A DNA stretch of 64,000 bases from Hericium rajendrae (GCA_033439255.1 CM065883.1:2294001-2358000), one strand, 5' to 3'; shown: positions 23,424 to 34,321, counted from the first letter of the stretch. The notes: generated by a model not told the origin, from the letters alone. Made by a program: numbers and translations.

Positions 23424-24942
23424 TAGAGTTCAACATGAGTGCACTCACGGATGACCTGGATCTGAACCCATGGGTATTCAATATGCTGCAAGGGCTGACT
23501 TGAATCCACATGAGTTTCAGCCATTGGGTGGTCTGGAGCTGCAGATCAGATACCTGTAACATCATGGATCATTTGCAGGTCAGTTCATCTTGTCTTTACT
23601 TATAACTAGATATGCTAAGTATGCTTTTCACTGCATCATTTTCATCAATACAATAGCAGAAATGGGTTTGAATCAGTTTGAGAGGCTTAAGATGAGTCTA
23701 ATCACTGTTAATTCCGTTATACATTGCTGATCTTGGGAGTCTCACTCATTACTATTGAGCAAGACTTGTTTTCAATATTCTTTGATAACCCACTGCCCCA
23801 CTATCTTTTGACATCATATCTCACCTAGCATATTGTTCGTGTCTCTCTCCATCACCTGTATGTTCGATAATGCCTTTAGTACTGATAATGCCTGCAAACT
23901 TTGCTCTCACATGTGCAAGTGTTTCAGCTTCTATCCACATCCTGAAGAGCATGCATGGTGCTAGCATAATGTCAGCAACAACATGCTGTATAGCAATGAG
24001 GCTTGATTCACATTTATTGATAAATCGTGCAGGTTGCATCTACAGACTCCAGCATCAGGCTTGTGTTTGCATCACTCTCATTCTTCTGCACTGTAGTAAG
24101 TGCAGTCATTCGCATGTCTAGTTGACTATTTCCCCCACAGATGCCTTGTGCAAGGACATCATTGGCTCATGATGCACATCATAATGGATTGTGTCTTTGA
24201 TTGGGCAGAATGATTAGTTGAAGGACAATGAGATGCAGATCTCTATGATCAAGGATTACTAGGAGAGGATCAAGAGTGAGCTCAAGCTCGCCAAGATCTG
24301 TAAGGACATTCTTAACTTTCTCAACAAACATGTCATCCCCTCAACTGTCTTTGGTAAGTGGCACTCCATTTCGTGCAACTTCCACTTGCACCTGACAGTG
24401 CACAATTGCCTTTGCATGCCTAGGATAGCATACACCACAGCAGTGCATGCATGTACATGTACCTGCCATCCCTGCAATTCTTGGACTACATGTCTATGCA
24501 TGGCACAAATGGTGCATATGCTGCTACGTGCCCTCGTGTTCAAGTTTATCTGCACATGACCCCTACTACATGTGTGCCTGCTTATGCATGGTCCCTGCAA
24601 GTCCTGTGGCAACCTGTACCATTGAACTATGTCACTTACAAAGTGCGATAGGTAGCAGCAGAGGGTGTAGTGCAGCAGTATTAGCTCTACAATTATATGT
24701 AGTTTTTACTGTAAATTAGAGCTCATATTCTGAATAATCATAACACTTTGACAATTGAAGTTCAAGTTACAGGTCATCATGGGTTACCTGTGGGTCAATG
24801 AAGTTTAGCAAAAGTCTTAACCTGGATCTGGACAGGTTTTAGCCACCAGGTGATCTAGATCTACAGGTCAGGAACCCGTAGGTAAAATTTACAGGTTTAC
24901 CCATGTTGACTCACGGATGATTCTGAATTATGTCAAACCCTA
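23424..24942. mobile_element. hAT-like element, copy 1 (1519 bp)
   Basis: Inverted ends TAGAGTTCAACAT and (reverse complement of the right end) TAGGGTTTGACAT open about 170-bp terminal inverted repeats full of GACCTG and GGATCTGGATC motifs. Outside lie TGATGGAG (23416-23423) and TAATGGAG (24943-24950), an 8-bp target duplication with one mismatch. An 8-bp duplication and YAGGG-type ends are hallmarks of hAT transposons. The interior has no convincing transposase frame and includes a TGCATG-rich stretch, so the copy is non-autonomous or decayed. The element at 61146-62693 is a diverged copy in the opposite orientation. Confidence 0.75.
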
Positions 24943-26347
24943 TAATGGAGCAACCACTGGTAGACAATGTAAGTTTGAAGGTGTGCTATCAGTTTTTGGC
25001 AATTTGCATTATGCAAAAGAACAAGAAGCAAGTTTACTTATTTATGCACCTTCATAAAATATACTAGCTAACAATAAAAAAGGAATCATATTGCCGTGCG
25101 AAGCATCGGCCCTCTTCTATCAAGTCAGAAAAAATGTTCTGCTGTCAGATCAAAGTCTGACTCTCAGATCAGAAGTATGATGTTAGATAATCTCTAATAG
25201 TATCAGACAATCTTTGATAGTCAAAAAAATATTTGACAGTTAGAAAATATCTGATCATCTCAGAAATTATCTGACAGTCAGAAATTGTCTGATTGTTAGA
25301 AACTGTCTAATATCAGATTCATGAGTCTGATGTTAGAGTTTGATCTGATATTAGAATTAGTCTGACCATCAGAATTTAATCTGATATTAGTTACTTTGAT
25401 GGAGTTTAACTCTTATATGAACAAATTTTAGCATCTTTGACTTGTTAAAATTAGACTTTATATTGATATCTGACTTACTTGACTGCTAGCAGATCAATCA
25501 GACATCTCAGAATCTTATAAGTTAAAAGTTAGACTCATTTAAGTCAATTTAGACATCTCAAATTATATGAGATAAAAAGCTAGTTTATGTCAGACTCATT
25601 AAAATCAATTTAAATTAGAGTTTGTATTGATATCTGACTTGATTTAAGTGCTATTAGATCAATCAGACATCTTGAAATCTTACAAGTTAAAATTCAGATA
25701 ATATTAGACTCATTCAGATATCTCAGAATTTAATGAAGAAAAGAGCCAATTCAGATATATTTCATCTCTTATAAGATACAAATCAGTCTATCAAATTTAA
25801 TTAGAAGAACTCAATTTTACTTTCAGAACATTCAGAAGCATTTGCAGCTCAAAATTAGATCTTTTAGCCAGTATTCAGACACTCAAAATCACACCAGATT
25901 ATCAGAACTACTGCATTCTAAAATTATGCAGGTAATTCAACTAAAACACTCAATACAATACAAACCCAAAAAAGTAGGCCATAGATGAAAGGGATTTAAC
26001 AGTAAAAGTAAAGCATTAAGGTCATTAAAAGTCAGATATATCAGAAGAGAGAAACTGGAGTAGAAATTAGCTCAGATCAATATCAGACAAGATTAGACAT
26101 ACTGAGATAAGAACCAAAGGCATCAGATCCTATTCAAAAGAAGAAAATCAAAGTCAAAAGTTAGCTCCGACAAAAATTGGACAAAAGTACTAACTCAGAC
26201 AAAATCCAGAGAAGTCAGATTCTGCTCAGAATTAAATCAGAATAGATTCAAGGTTAAAAGAACAGAACACAAACTATATGGGTATCAACTCTAAGAAAAA
26301 ATACAAGTTAGATTAATATACAAAAAAAAAGATAAAACCACAAACTC
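24943..26347. other. AT-rich TCAGA/TCTGA-rich DNA, no gene
   Basis: After the hAT copy comes a copy (25010-25120) of the dispersed repeat. Then follows about 1.1 kb dominated by TCAGA and TCTGA pentamers in both orientations, including TCTGACAGTCAGA-like short inverted repeats near 25270. No coding signal was seen. Confidence 0.6.
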
Positions 26348-28070
26348 TTAATCATCACTCAGATAATCCATAAGTCCTGTCCGATGACGAGCACTGACAT
26401 CCAAAACATTACACCCAGTCTCAGGATGCCTCTTGCCCTTGGAAGAGCAGACCTTCTCAGCAAGCTCTATAATAACCTCCCATTTCTGATCTGAAAGAGC
26501 ATCAATAGTCTTCATATAGTGACAAGAAGCAGCTCCCCAATTGCTGGAGCTGAACCTCTTGTCTTCAACAATATCTCGAGGAGCCTCCTCTAGAGGCAAG
26601 AGGTTGAACAAGGCATGCTCAACCTGCACAAAGATAGCAACAACACATAAAAGATTAAAATAACTCACAGCCACTATAGCCAAGCAGAGAGCAGCCTTGG
26701 GCCACAGATTTGTCCTCGAGTCAGCAGGAAGATAAGAAATGGGAACCAGATGGGCAAGAGCCAAGGTCTTGATGATCATAGGATTTCTGAACATGCCAGA
26801 ATGGACCTACGACACTTGTCAATAAAATAAATAGAACAAATAAAGAACATATCGCAGCTGCACCCTCAACCTTCTTAAAGGTCTCAAAGACAAAGAGATA
26901 TGTCCCTTCCTTAGCAGCCTCATCCTGCTCAGGTCTTGTGGGGCACTCAGGTCTCTATCCAAGGTAAAAGCAGACACAAGCAACTATATGATCCTGCTTG
27001 TGCTTCTCACTCTTCTTGAAGGTCTTCAACATAACCTCATGCTTTGGCAGGTATTTGCCGATAACAAGCTCAGCGACAGGAGCAAAGGGCTTCCTCCAGT
27101 CATAGGTGCACTGCTTAACCTACAAAGAATAATTATCAAAGACAATAATGAAGGATAAGAACTCACCAAAAGAAAAGCAAGATCTCCCTTCACAGAGAAG
27201 TCATGGGGGGTACTAGGAAAGCACCAGTCATAAAGACCTTGGATGTGGCTAACCACATCTTTGGAGTCAAAGGGATCCAGAAAGGTGCCCAGCATGTCGC
27301 GCCACAATGGAATGAATCAGGTCTTCTACTGGTCCAGATCTATGGGCATGTCATCATTGCTGGCTGTAGTACAGTTGCGACTGGATGTTGAAACCTTCAA
27401 AGTATCCTTGACAGGAGTTAGTATCACACAAGAAAATAATAAATAACCATGCATAGTTCTGGCAGATGGAGTACAGCTCTGTGATAACAAAAGAATTTAA
27501 GTCAGCTGTAATAAACAATGAAAGGTAAAAGTACTATACCACTTTGCCTGGTGTACGGACAGCAGATGGAACCTTGAAACTTGATGGTGTCTTGAAACTT
27601 GACGGTGTGTGCAACAGTATCTTGTTAGCAGATGCAGGTGTTGCAGGGGCAAATCCAGGCTCCACATCAGATCCAGTCTTGTTGGCTTCATTGTTATCTT
27701 GCTCATTTTGCATGCCTTGCTCACCTTGAATACCTTGTGTGCCTTGCTCAGTGTACATGTCCCACTCAGTATCGGACTTGGTCTTGCTCTTCTCTCCACC
27801 ATCCTTGTCACCTTGCTCTCCAAGCTCCAGCTCTACATCCTCACCGTCTTGCTCACCTTATTCTTCCAGTTCTGTTTCGTGTTCAGGAACACTTCTGCCA
27901 GGACCAGCTGGGACAACGTGCCATTCCAGGTCAGTATCGGACTCAGTCACGCTGCCATCTCCATTAATTGTGCATTGTGCAATAGCTCTTGCACTGGACT
28001 TCAGGTACTGAGCCGCCTTCGCAGTGCTCATATCTGGGCTGTCCCAGTTTGAGTCTGCTGGGGCACCAGG

Positions 28071-28211
28071 TGTTGAAAACGGCGAGCGCAGCGACAACGG
28101 AATTAAACGACACGACTAAATTGGGACGTTGATGACACCAGTAAGTACTCGTAGATAAGGTTTCAGGACTTCGGCAAAGCCCGATGGCTGCCGTAATTAC
28201 CAAATCTAACA
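28071..28211 (-). repeat. Gag-only element 3' LTR (141 bp)
   Basis: Identical over all 141 bases to 29286-29426 by direct reading. It begins TGTTGAAAACGG and ends CAAATCTAACA on the plus strand. Confidence 0.93.
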
Positions 28212-28250
28212 CTCCTACATAATGAGGCAACCATCGGCAGAAAGTAACAA

Positions 28251-29057
28251 TTAAAAGAGGCGAAGGAAAGGTTCATCAACTTGTGCAGATTGAGCAGACT
28301 CCCCACCATTGCTCTCCATAAAATCTGCCTCTGCAAATCTGACATGAGACTGACTGGATGGACAGACCCTTGCCATATGACCTTTCCCACCACAGGTGTA
28401 GCAGGTAACGTCCTTGCTGGATGACCCTGTGAACCGGGTCTGCCTGGCGATCAGGGCTTGGTCGGATACTGAACGCCTGTCCTGGGAACGGCTGAGCTGA
28501 GACTCCAGGCCGGAGATACGTGACATGACACTGCTGAGAGTGAGATCGGAAAAAGGGATTCCATCGAGGGCAGTGACGATCGACTGATACTCCTCAGGGA
28601 GACCATCGGTGATGACGAGGATGATGTCGATGTCCTGGACAGGAACAGGGGAATGGGATAGCTCAAGGGCTGTGGAACGGACACGACTAGTCCAATCCAT
28701 GATGGACTCAGACTCGAGCTTGGTCATGCTGAAGAAGCGACGTCGAAGGGAGAGGATGTGATTGACAGACCCAGAGCGATGAATATCCTCCAAAGTCTTC
28801 CACATAAGCCTTGGATCCTCCAAACCCACAATGAAAGGCATCTGAGAGGACTCAATACTCAGCGTGATCTTCGAGCGTGCTTGCTGCCTCTTCTTCTCCC
28901 TCGCCTGAACTGCCTTCACACCTCTGGGCACCAGCCCTGACACCTCTGGCCCAACAACCTCCCACAGATCTGCTGCAATGAGAAGTGCCTCCATGACCGT
29001 CCTCCACTGCACATAGTTGCCCTCCTTCAGCTTGACAACACGTTCGGTGGACTGCAT
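28251..29057 (-). CDS. Gag protein with CCHC zinc knuckle
   Basis: A 268-residue intact frame. The N-terminus (LKEGNYVQWRTVMEALL, residues 11-27) and central helices match copia gag (UBN2-type), the particle-forming domain. The zinc knuckle is C219-x2-C222-x4-H227-x4-C232, which would bind the RNA template. The sequence then ends after a short acidic tail. The leader from the LTR to this ATG is 228 nt, and only 39 nt separate the stop from the 3' LTR, so no pol gene could have been missed. It is clearly diverged from copia B gag (CYTCGGKGHMARVC versus CTYCKRGGHSEEQC), so it is not a simple deletion of B. Confidence 0.9.
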   Translation of the reverse strand: MQSTERVVKLKEGNYVQWRTVMEALLIAADLWEVVGPEVSGLVPRGVKAVQAREKKRQQARSKITLSIESSQMPFIVGLEDPRLMWKTLEDIHRSGSVNHILSLRRRFFSMTKLESESIMDWTSRVRSTALELSHSPVPVQDIDIILVITDGLPEEYQSIVTALDGIPFSDLTLSSVMSRISGLESQLSRSQDRRSVSDQALIARQTRFTGSSSKDVTCYTCGGKGHMARVCPSSQSHVRFAEADFMESNGGESAQSAQVDEPFLRLF

Positions 29058-29270
29058 GATGGTGATGTCGAAAAGAATGACTAGAAAGGATAAGGAATAG
29101 AGAGAAGGACTGCTGAATGACGAGTGATCAGGCCGAACACGGTTGATGCGTGATTACTGGTCGTTGCAAGCGATTGGTTCGAGGATGAAGCACAAGGAAT
29201 GGAGCAGGTGTCAAAACAAGCCTGATGTAGACCGCAGAATACGAGCAAGAATGACGAGAGTTAGGAACGG

Positions 29271-29285
29271 GCAGGGCCCATAACC
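29271..29285 (-). other. Primer-binding site, internal tRNA-iMet type
   Basis: GGTTATGGGCCCTGC lies directly inside the 5' LTR. It is complementary to the anticodon-arm region of eukaryotic initiator tRNA-Met (...GCAGGGCYCATAACC...), not to a tRNA 3' end. Drosophila copia and yeast Ty5 are known to prime this way with a cleaved half tRNA. Confidence 0.85.
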
Positions 29286-29426
29286 TGTTGAAAACGGCGA
29301 GCGCAGCGACAACGGAATTAAACGACACGACTAAATTGGGACGTTGATGACACCAGTAAGTACTCGTAGATAAGGTTTCAGGACTTCGGCAAAGCCCGAT
29401 GGCTGCCGTAATTACCAAATCTAACA
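29286..29426 (-). repeat. Gag-only element 5' LTR (141 bp)
   Basis: Identical to the 3' LTR. At this length U3, R and U5 must be very compressed. Confidence 0.93.
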
Positions 29427-29958
29427 CCAGGCTCTGCAAGCACTTCATCTTGATTATCTTCGGCACTCGACTCAGAGGTAGGTGTAGTATTGCAGAGGGC
29501 CGATGATGGCTAGATAAAATTAGTTATCTAACCAAAATGTACATATGAGCAAAATAACATACATTTGTGACTATGGAGGATAGCCCTGATGACTTGGGCA
29601 TCTTCTATGAATCAAGTTCAAATGTGTTAATAGGCGGGGAGGTAAAGGATGACTGAAGACGGACCTTATTTGCCTTTGAAGGTCTGCTGGATGAGTTTGA
29701 GGCCTTTGGTGAGTTTGGATCCAATGGTATGACCTAATGAGTGTGCAGAACACGAACAGGGAAACACGATTGCATTAGTCAGCGAGTATGCAAAAAACGA
29801 ACAAACAACATGCCTTTGATATCTTGGAGGATCCCTCCGAAGACTTGGAGGTCTTCTGTGTGCCATGGCTGGAGGATGTGACCTAAAGAAACATGTCAAA
29901 TGTGATTGTATTAGGTCAGAACATGCAAATAACAATCAGGCCATGCACCTCTAATACT

Positions 29959-30576
29959 TGTTGAAGTCTTTTGACTCAGCATCCTAGTGCAAAATCACAG
30001 CACAGTCAAGGCTCGATCCTAGGTCTTTCAGCAAGCATGCGGACACCTAGAGTCGAACCTAGGACTTGTGACTAGCTTGTAGTCTCTCAGATTGGATCTT
30101 AGAGATACTTGCTTAGTGCGCACTACTCGGGAGTTGAACCTATGACCTTATGCTTTAATGCACTAGTCAGGATTTGAACCTGGGACCCTTACAGGTCAGT
30201 CTAGCACACTTTACCACTTAGCCAACTGGTTGTTGTTACAGGACTATTTTTCTCGGTCACATTGTCTTGTCTATTGTACTGCTTACTCTATGGCTTACTT
30301 CACTTTCGCTCTTTCGGGCCTTGCCCTTGTTGGTTGTGTCTACTGTACAGTTTTGAAGCCACTGCCCGGCAACTTCCGTAGAGCGTCGTACACCTGCGGT
30401 CCCATCGACTGTGAGCTCCTTAGTTGCTCACATTGGACTGCAGGTGCGCTATAGTGTTTCTTTCTCATGTATCTAGTTGCTCACATTGGACTGCAGTCTC
30501 TAATCGATCCCTGTGTCTCCCTTTCGCTTCCTGCGCTCCTGAGTCGCTCCCTACTGCTCAGATTCGCACTTTGACA
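29959..30576 (+). repeat. Copia C 5' LTR
   Basis: Begins TGTTGAAGTC and ends CACTTTGACA. It shares private variants (for example TTGTACTGCTTACTC and CAGATTGGATCTTAGAG) with the reversed LTR at 30586-31203 and with no other LTR in the window. Confidence 0.93.
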
Positions 30577-30585
30577 GGTTATGGG

Positions 30586-31203
30586 TGTCAAAGTGCGAAT
30601 CTGAGCAGTAGGGAGCGACTCAGGAGCGCAGGAAGCGAAAGGGAGACACAGGGATCGATTAGAGACTGCAGTCCAATGTGAGCAACTAGATACATGAGAA
30701 AGAAACACTATAGCGCACCTGCAGTCCAATGTGAGCAACTAAGGAGCTCACAGTCGATGGGACCGCAGGTGTACGACGCTCTACGGAAGTTGCCGGGCAG
30801 TGGCTTCAAAACTGTACAGTAGACACAACCAACAAGGGCAAGGCCCGAAAGAGCGAAAGTGAAGTAAGCCATAGAGTAAGCAGTACAATAGACAAGACAA
30901 TGTGACCGAGAAAAATAGTCCTGTAACAACAACCAGTTGGCTAAGTGGTAAAGTGTGCTAGACTGACCTGTAAGGGTCCCAGGTTCAAATCCTGACTAGT
31001 GCATTAAAGCATAAGGTCATAGGTTCAACTCCCGAGTAGTGCGCACTAAGCAAGTATCTCTAAGATCCAATCTGAGAGACTACAAGCTAGTCACAAGTCC
31101 TAGGTTCGACTCTAGGTGTCCGCATGCTTGCTGAAAGATCTAGGATCGAGCCTTGACTGTGCTGTGATTTTGCACCAGGATGCTGAGTCAAAAGACTTCA
31201 ACA
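30586..31203 (-). repeat. Reversed solo LTR inside the copia C primer site
   Basis: A 618-bp LTR in minus orientation sits 9 nt after the first. Flanks ATGGG (30581-30585) and ATAGG (31204-31208) form a 5-bp target duplication with one G-to-A mismatch, and the primer sequence resumes as CCCTGCG. With the preceding LTR it makes a nearly perfect head-to-head palindrome of about 1.2 kb. Confidence 0.9.
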
Positions 31204-31504
31204 ATAGGCCCTGCGCTCTAGCAAAGTGTTCACATCATCGATATCTGCCCATCCACTCGTCCGATCTCGCCGATCTTTCGCCAACGACGTCGCCTCTGCG
31301 TACCTTCGTTGCTCACAAGTTTTCGCGCCGATCCGCTGAGCCATCGGGTCTTAACATCGTTGAGTTACTCTGCATCTATCCCTTATATCTCTATCCCCTC
31401 CGCTCCCAAAAAGCGTCGACCCTTCATTTTATCGACTTCTACCTTCGACGATCAAGCCCGCTACACTATAGTGCCTTGCTGGTCTTCCTCGGTCCGACTC
31501 AGAT

Positions 31505-32336
31505 ATGTCGAACCCATTTTCGCACCTCATGCAAATTTCGAGGCTTTCGTCCTCGAACTATGTTCAGTGGAGTGAGGAGATCACTGCGGTCTTGAGGTTG
31601 AGGGGTCTATGGGGTATTGTGAGTGGTACTGAGCCCAAGCCAGATGTGAAGGAGACGGATAAGATTGCCGATTGGTTGGAGAAGCACGATAAAGCTCTTG
31701 GTGCGCTGTTTCTTGCTATTGCCCCGGACCAGCGCATCCATATCCAGGCTTGCAAGTCCGATGCTAAGCTTATCTGGACCACCCTTCGTTCTGTTCATCT
31801 CTCGCAGCGTCCCGGTGCTCGATTCAACGCCTACGACAATCTCTTCTCCATCCGCAAGGGTGAGGAGGAGTCTCTCGCATCCCTGATGAACCGCATCGAT
31901 GAGGCCATTCTCTGCATTCAGAACCTGCGTCCGGAGTCCTTCGACATCACCAAGCTCGACGAGAAGCTCGTTTGCATGACCATGATTCGTTCTCTGCCCT
32001 CTGAATACTCCTCCTTCTCCTCTTCCTTGCTCCTACTCGAGAAGATGGATCGTTCGTCGCTTCAGGCAGCGTTCCGCAACGAGGAGATCAATCGCATGCA
32101 TCAATCCGGCGACGTTTCAGGCAAGGATGGTGCCTCTGCACTTCGGACTTTCTCCAAGCCTCCGCGGACCGGTGACAAGCCCTCTGGTACACCCTCAGGC
32201 CCGCGTGTGACGTGCACATACTGCAAGAGAGGTGGTCATAGCGAGGAACAGTGTCATCGGAAGGCCTGAAACGAGAAGCAGAAGGCCATGGCATCAGGAT
32301 CTACCTTTGCAGCTCCCGCGGTCGCTCATTCTGCCA
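31505..32336 (+). pseudogene. Copia C gag fragment
   Basis: From MSNPFSHLMQ the frame follows copia B gag through the zinc knuckle CTYCKRGGHSEEQC. It hits TGA at 32267-32269, where B has the Trp of KAWDEK; the next codon is also G-to-A changed. Homology continues past the stop and ends at 32336, before the protease. Confidence 0.85.
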
Positions 32337-33371
32337 ACTGTAGGTACTAACTTAATAGTACTAAACACTATTACATTAAGCTATCCTTAGATCCCAACGG
32401 GACACGCATTTAGTCAGCTTATGTCAGGGTCCTAACCCTAGTCCGACCCTCGCCCGAGATGCCCGGCGACCGCCTGTAGACGTCGTCCATGGCGCAAGTC
32501 GCTCGATACTCGCTCTTCCACAGCGATTTTTGGCAGGAACGTGGTCCCGATGTGAAACTGCCTGCTGGCGAAAAATGGGATTTTTGCCGCGAAGGGGAGG
32601 GTACAAAAACGCGTCCGAGTCGCCATTTTTGCCGAACCTGACCCATTTACCTAAGTTCGTGCCCGCATCACGTCAAGAACCACGCTCGGCATGCTCGGCA
32701 CATTGCCGAGCGTGTCCCGTTGAAAATACAGCACCTTAAGCTTTCACGGGACACGCTTTTTTGGCTGGGCCGGCACCTTCCGCTGGCAGGGGAGCGTGTC
32801 CCGTTGAAAACTCGATTTCTGGTGTCGTCGGGACACGCATCCGCATCAGGCAGTCGATTCCGGCGTTCCTGGCGGCGCTAAAATCCATCAAAATTCATTT
32901 CTCACTACCCCGCCTCGGTGCGCAGGTCCGCCGGTCGTCTCCGCCGTCTCCGATGCCCCCCCGCCGCCTCGGTCGCCGTCGCAGACGTCGCCCGACGCCT
33001 CCCCGATCTGCCGCCACGTCACGTGCCCACATCGTGTCCCGGGACACGCTGTTAGTCAGCACCCCCGCCAACCCGCCGTGTCCCATTGACACTATGCAAA
33101 GCCATGTAACGACAATACCTATTGTGTGATAAGAGCGCTAATAGGCCCATGTTAATAAAGCAGCTCCATTAGCTGTTTAAAGGCAAATGCTCTCACGCCT
33201 GCTATCTTTGGATATAGGGCTATTAAACTGATGCTTTTTTCACGATTATAATCCTTATCAGCTTACTAAAACCGGTATAACCCGGATAATGGCGGTTAAC
33301 ATGATGCTATTAATAGATTGATCTTCTCCTGATGCAAATTCCGGCTTATAAATCACTAATAATAGTAATTC
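32337..33371. other. GC-rich island with repeated CGGGACACGC motifs
   Basis: Unrelated to copia. The 10-mer CGGGACACGC or its complement occurs at 32398, 32710, 32747, 32794, 32829 and 33040, with a perfect 16-bp palindrome CGTGTCCCGGGACACG at 33033-33048. Pairs at 32710/32747 and 32794/32829 can form hairpins. No convincing gene; the short frames here (for example 32761-33129) are low-complexity Pro/Arg-rich. After about 33120 the DNA turns AT-rich. Confidence 0.6.
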
Positions 33372-33989
33372 TGTCAAAGTGCGAATCTGAGCGATAGGGA
33401 GCGACTCAGGAGCGCAGGGAGCGAAAGGGAGACACAGGGATCGATTAGAGACTGCAGTCCAATGTGAGCAACTAAATACATGAGAAAGAAACACTATAGC
33501 GCACCTGCAGTCCAATGTGAGCAACTAAGGAGCTCACAGTCGATGGGACCGCAGGTGTACGACGCTCTACGGAAGTTGCCGGGCAGTGGCTTCAAAACTG
33601 TACAGTAGACACAACCAACAAGGGCAAGGCCCGAAAGAGCAAAAGTGAAGTAAGCCATAGAGTAAGTAGAGCAATAGACAAGGCAATGCGAGCGAGAAAA
33701 ATAGTCCTGTAACAACAACCAGTTGGCTAAGTGGTAAAGTGTGCTAGACTGACCTGTAAGGGTCCCGGGTTCGAATCCTGACTAGTGCATTAAAGCATAA
33801 GGTCATAGGTTCAACTCCCGAGTAGTGCGCACTAAGCAAGTGTCTCTAAGATCGAATCTCAGAGACTACAAGCTAGTCACAAGTCCTAGGCTCGACTCTA
33901 GGTGTCCGCATGCTTGCAGAAGGACCTAGAATCGAGTCTTGACTGTGCTGTGATTTTGCACTAGGATGCTGAGTCAAAAGACTTCAACA
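33372..33989 (-). repeat. Solo copia LTR D
   Basis: A complete 618-bp LTR with no internal sequence, flanked by a perfect duplication AATTC (33367-33371, 33990-33994). This is the expected product of LTR-LTR recombination that removed a full element. Confidence 0.93.
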
Positions 33990-34321
33990 AATTCTGTAAT
34001 CCGCACAGTAGCCTTTGTGCTCAGGCATATTCTTCTCCGATCTGGCACCTCTAAAATGACAGTTCTATGATCCGGACCCTAGCTTCTCGGACGGCATATC
34101 CTCGGCATCCAACTTAGAGAAAATCGCGAGTGTCAAAGTAGACCGGCATGCACGGGCCGATATTTCCGGTGACTGACTTAACGAAAATTTTGTATGAAGT
34201 CATAGAGTCTGGTACTTTTCGAATCATAGGTGCAGTAGATAAGTACACAATGTAAATGTACAGCACAGTCTGAAAGTCATGTCATATGAGAATGCAAGAA
34301 AACAAGAAGCTCGAACTACAG
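33990..34321. other. 3' flank of the KDZ gene
   Basis: This stretch lies between the solo LTR and the KDZ stop codon. It probably includes the KDZ 3' untranslated region and part of that element's end. I could not identify a terminal inverted repeat. Confidence 0.35.

Larger units (their letters stand above)
28071..29426 (-). mobile_element. Gag-only LTR retrotransposon (1356 bp)
   Basis: Two identical 141-bp LTRs (28071-28211 and 29286-29426), TG...CA, are flanked by a perfect 5-bp duplication CCAGG (28066-28070, 29427-29431). The primer site GGTTATGGGCCCTGC (29271-29285, minus) abuts the 5' LTR. A short purine run, GTAGGAG, abuts the 3' LTR. The only gene is a copia-type gag; no protease, integrase, reverse transcriptase or RNase H sequence is present. 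Identical LTRs and an open gag mean recent movement, so the enzymes must come from elsewhere. Confidence 0.92.
26348..29958 (-). pseudogene. DUF6532-like multi-exon gene, decayed and split by a gag-only element
   Basis: The C-terminal exons read FRNPMIIKTLALAHL, LPADSRTNLWPKAALCLAIVAVEHALF and RFSSSNWGAASCHYMKTIDAL, ending at 26348. Upstream exons carry an LGTFLDPFDSKD-like block and a low-complexity acidic/Gln-rich region (27540-28060). The pattern resembles basidiomycete DUF6532 proteins, whose function is unknown; this assignment is from memory of the family pattern. Three stops interrupt otherwise good frames: TGA 27317-27319, TAG 27326-27328 and TAA 27858-27860. All fit C-to-T or G-to-A changes of Trp or Gln codons. 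An LTR element (28071-29426) sits in an acidic exon that resumes at 29432. The upstream end is cut by copia C at 29959. Confidence 0.5.
29959..32336 (+). mobile_element. Copia element C, 3'-truncated fragment
   Basis: A plus-strand copia fragment with 5' LTR 29959-30576, the first 9 nt of the primer site (30577-30585), a reversed LTR insertion, the rest of the primer site and leader (31204-31504), and gag (31505 onward). Match to copia B stops at 32336, where unrelated sequence begins. No 3' LTR follows, so no target duplication can be tested. Confidence 0.85.

Noticed and set aside
27609-28052. Plus-strand Cys/Leu/Ser-rich frames suggesting a membrane protein
   Set aside because: They are the complement of the Gln/Glu-rich exon of the minus-strand gene; the hydrophobic look is a strand artefact.
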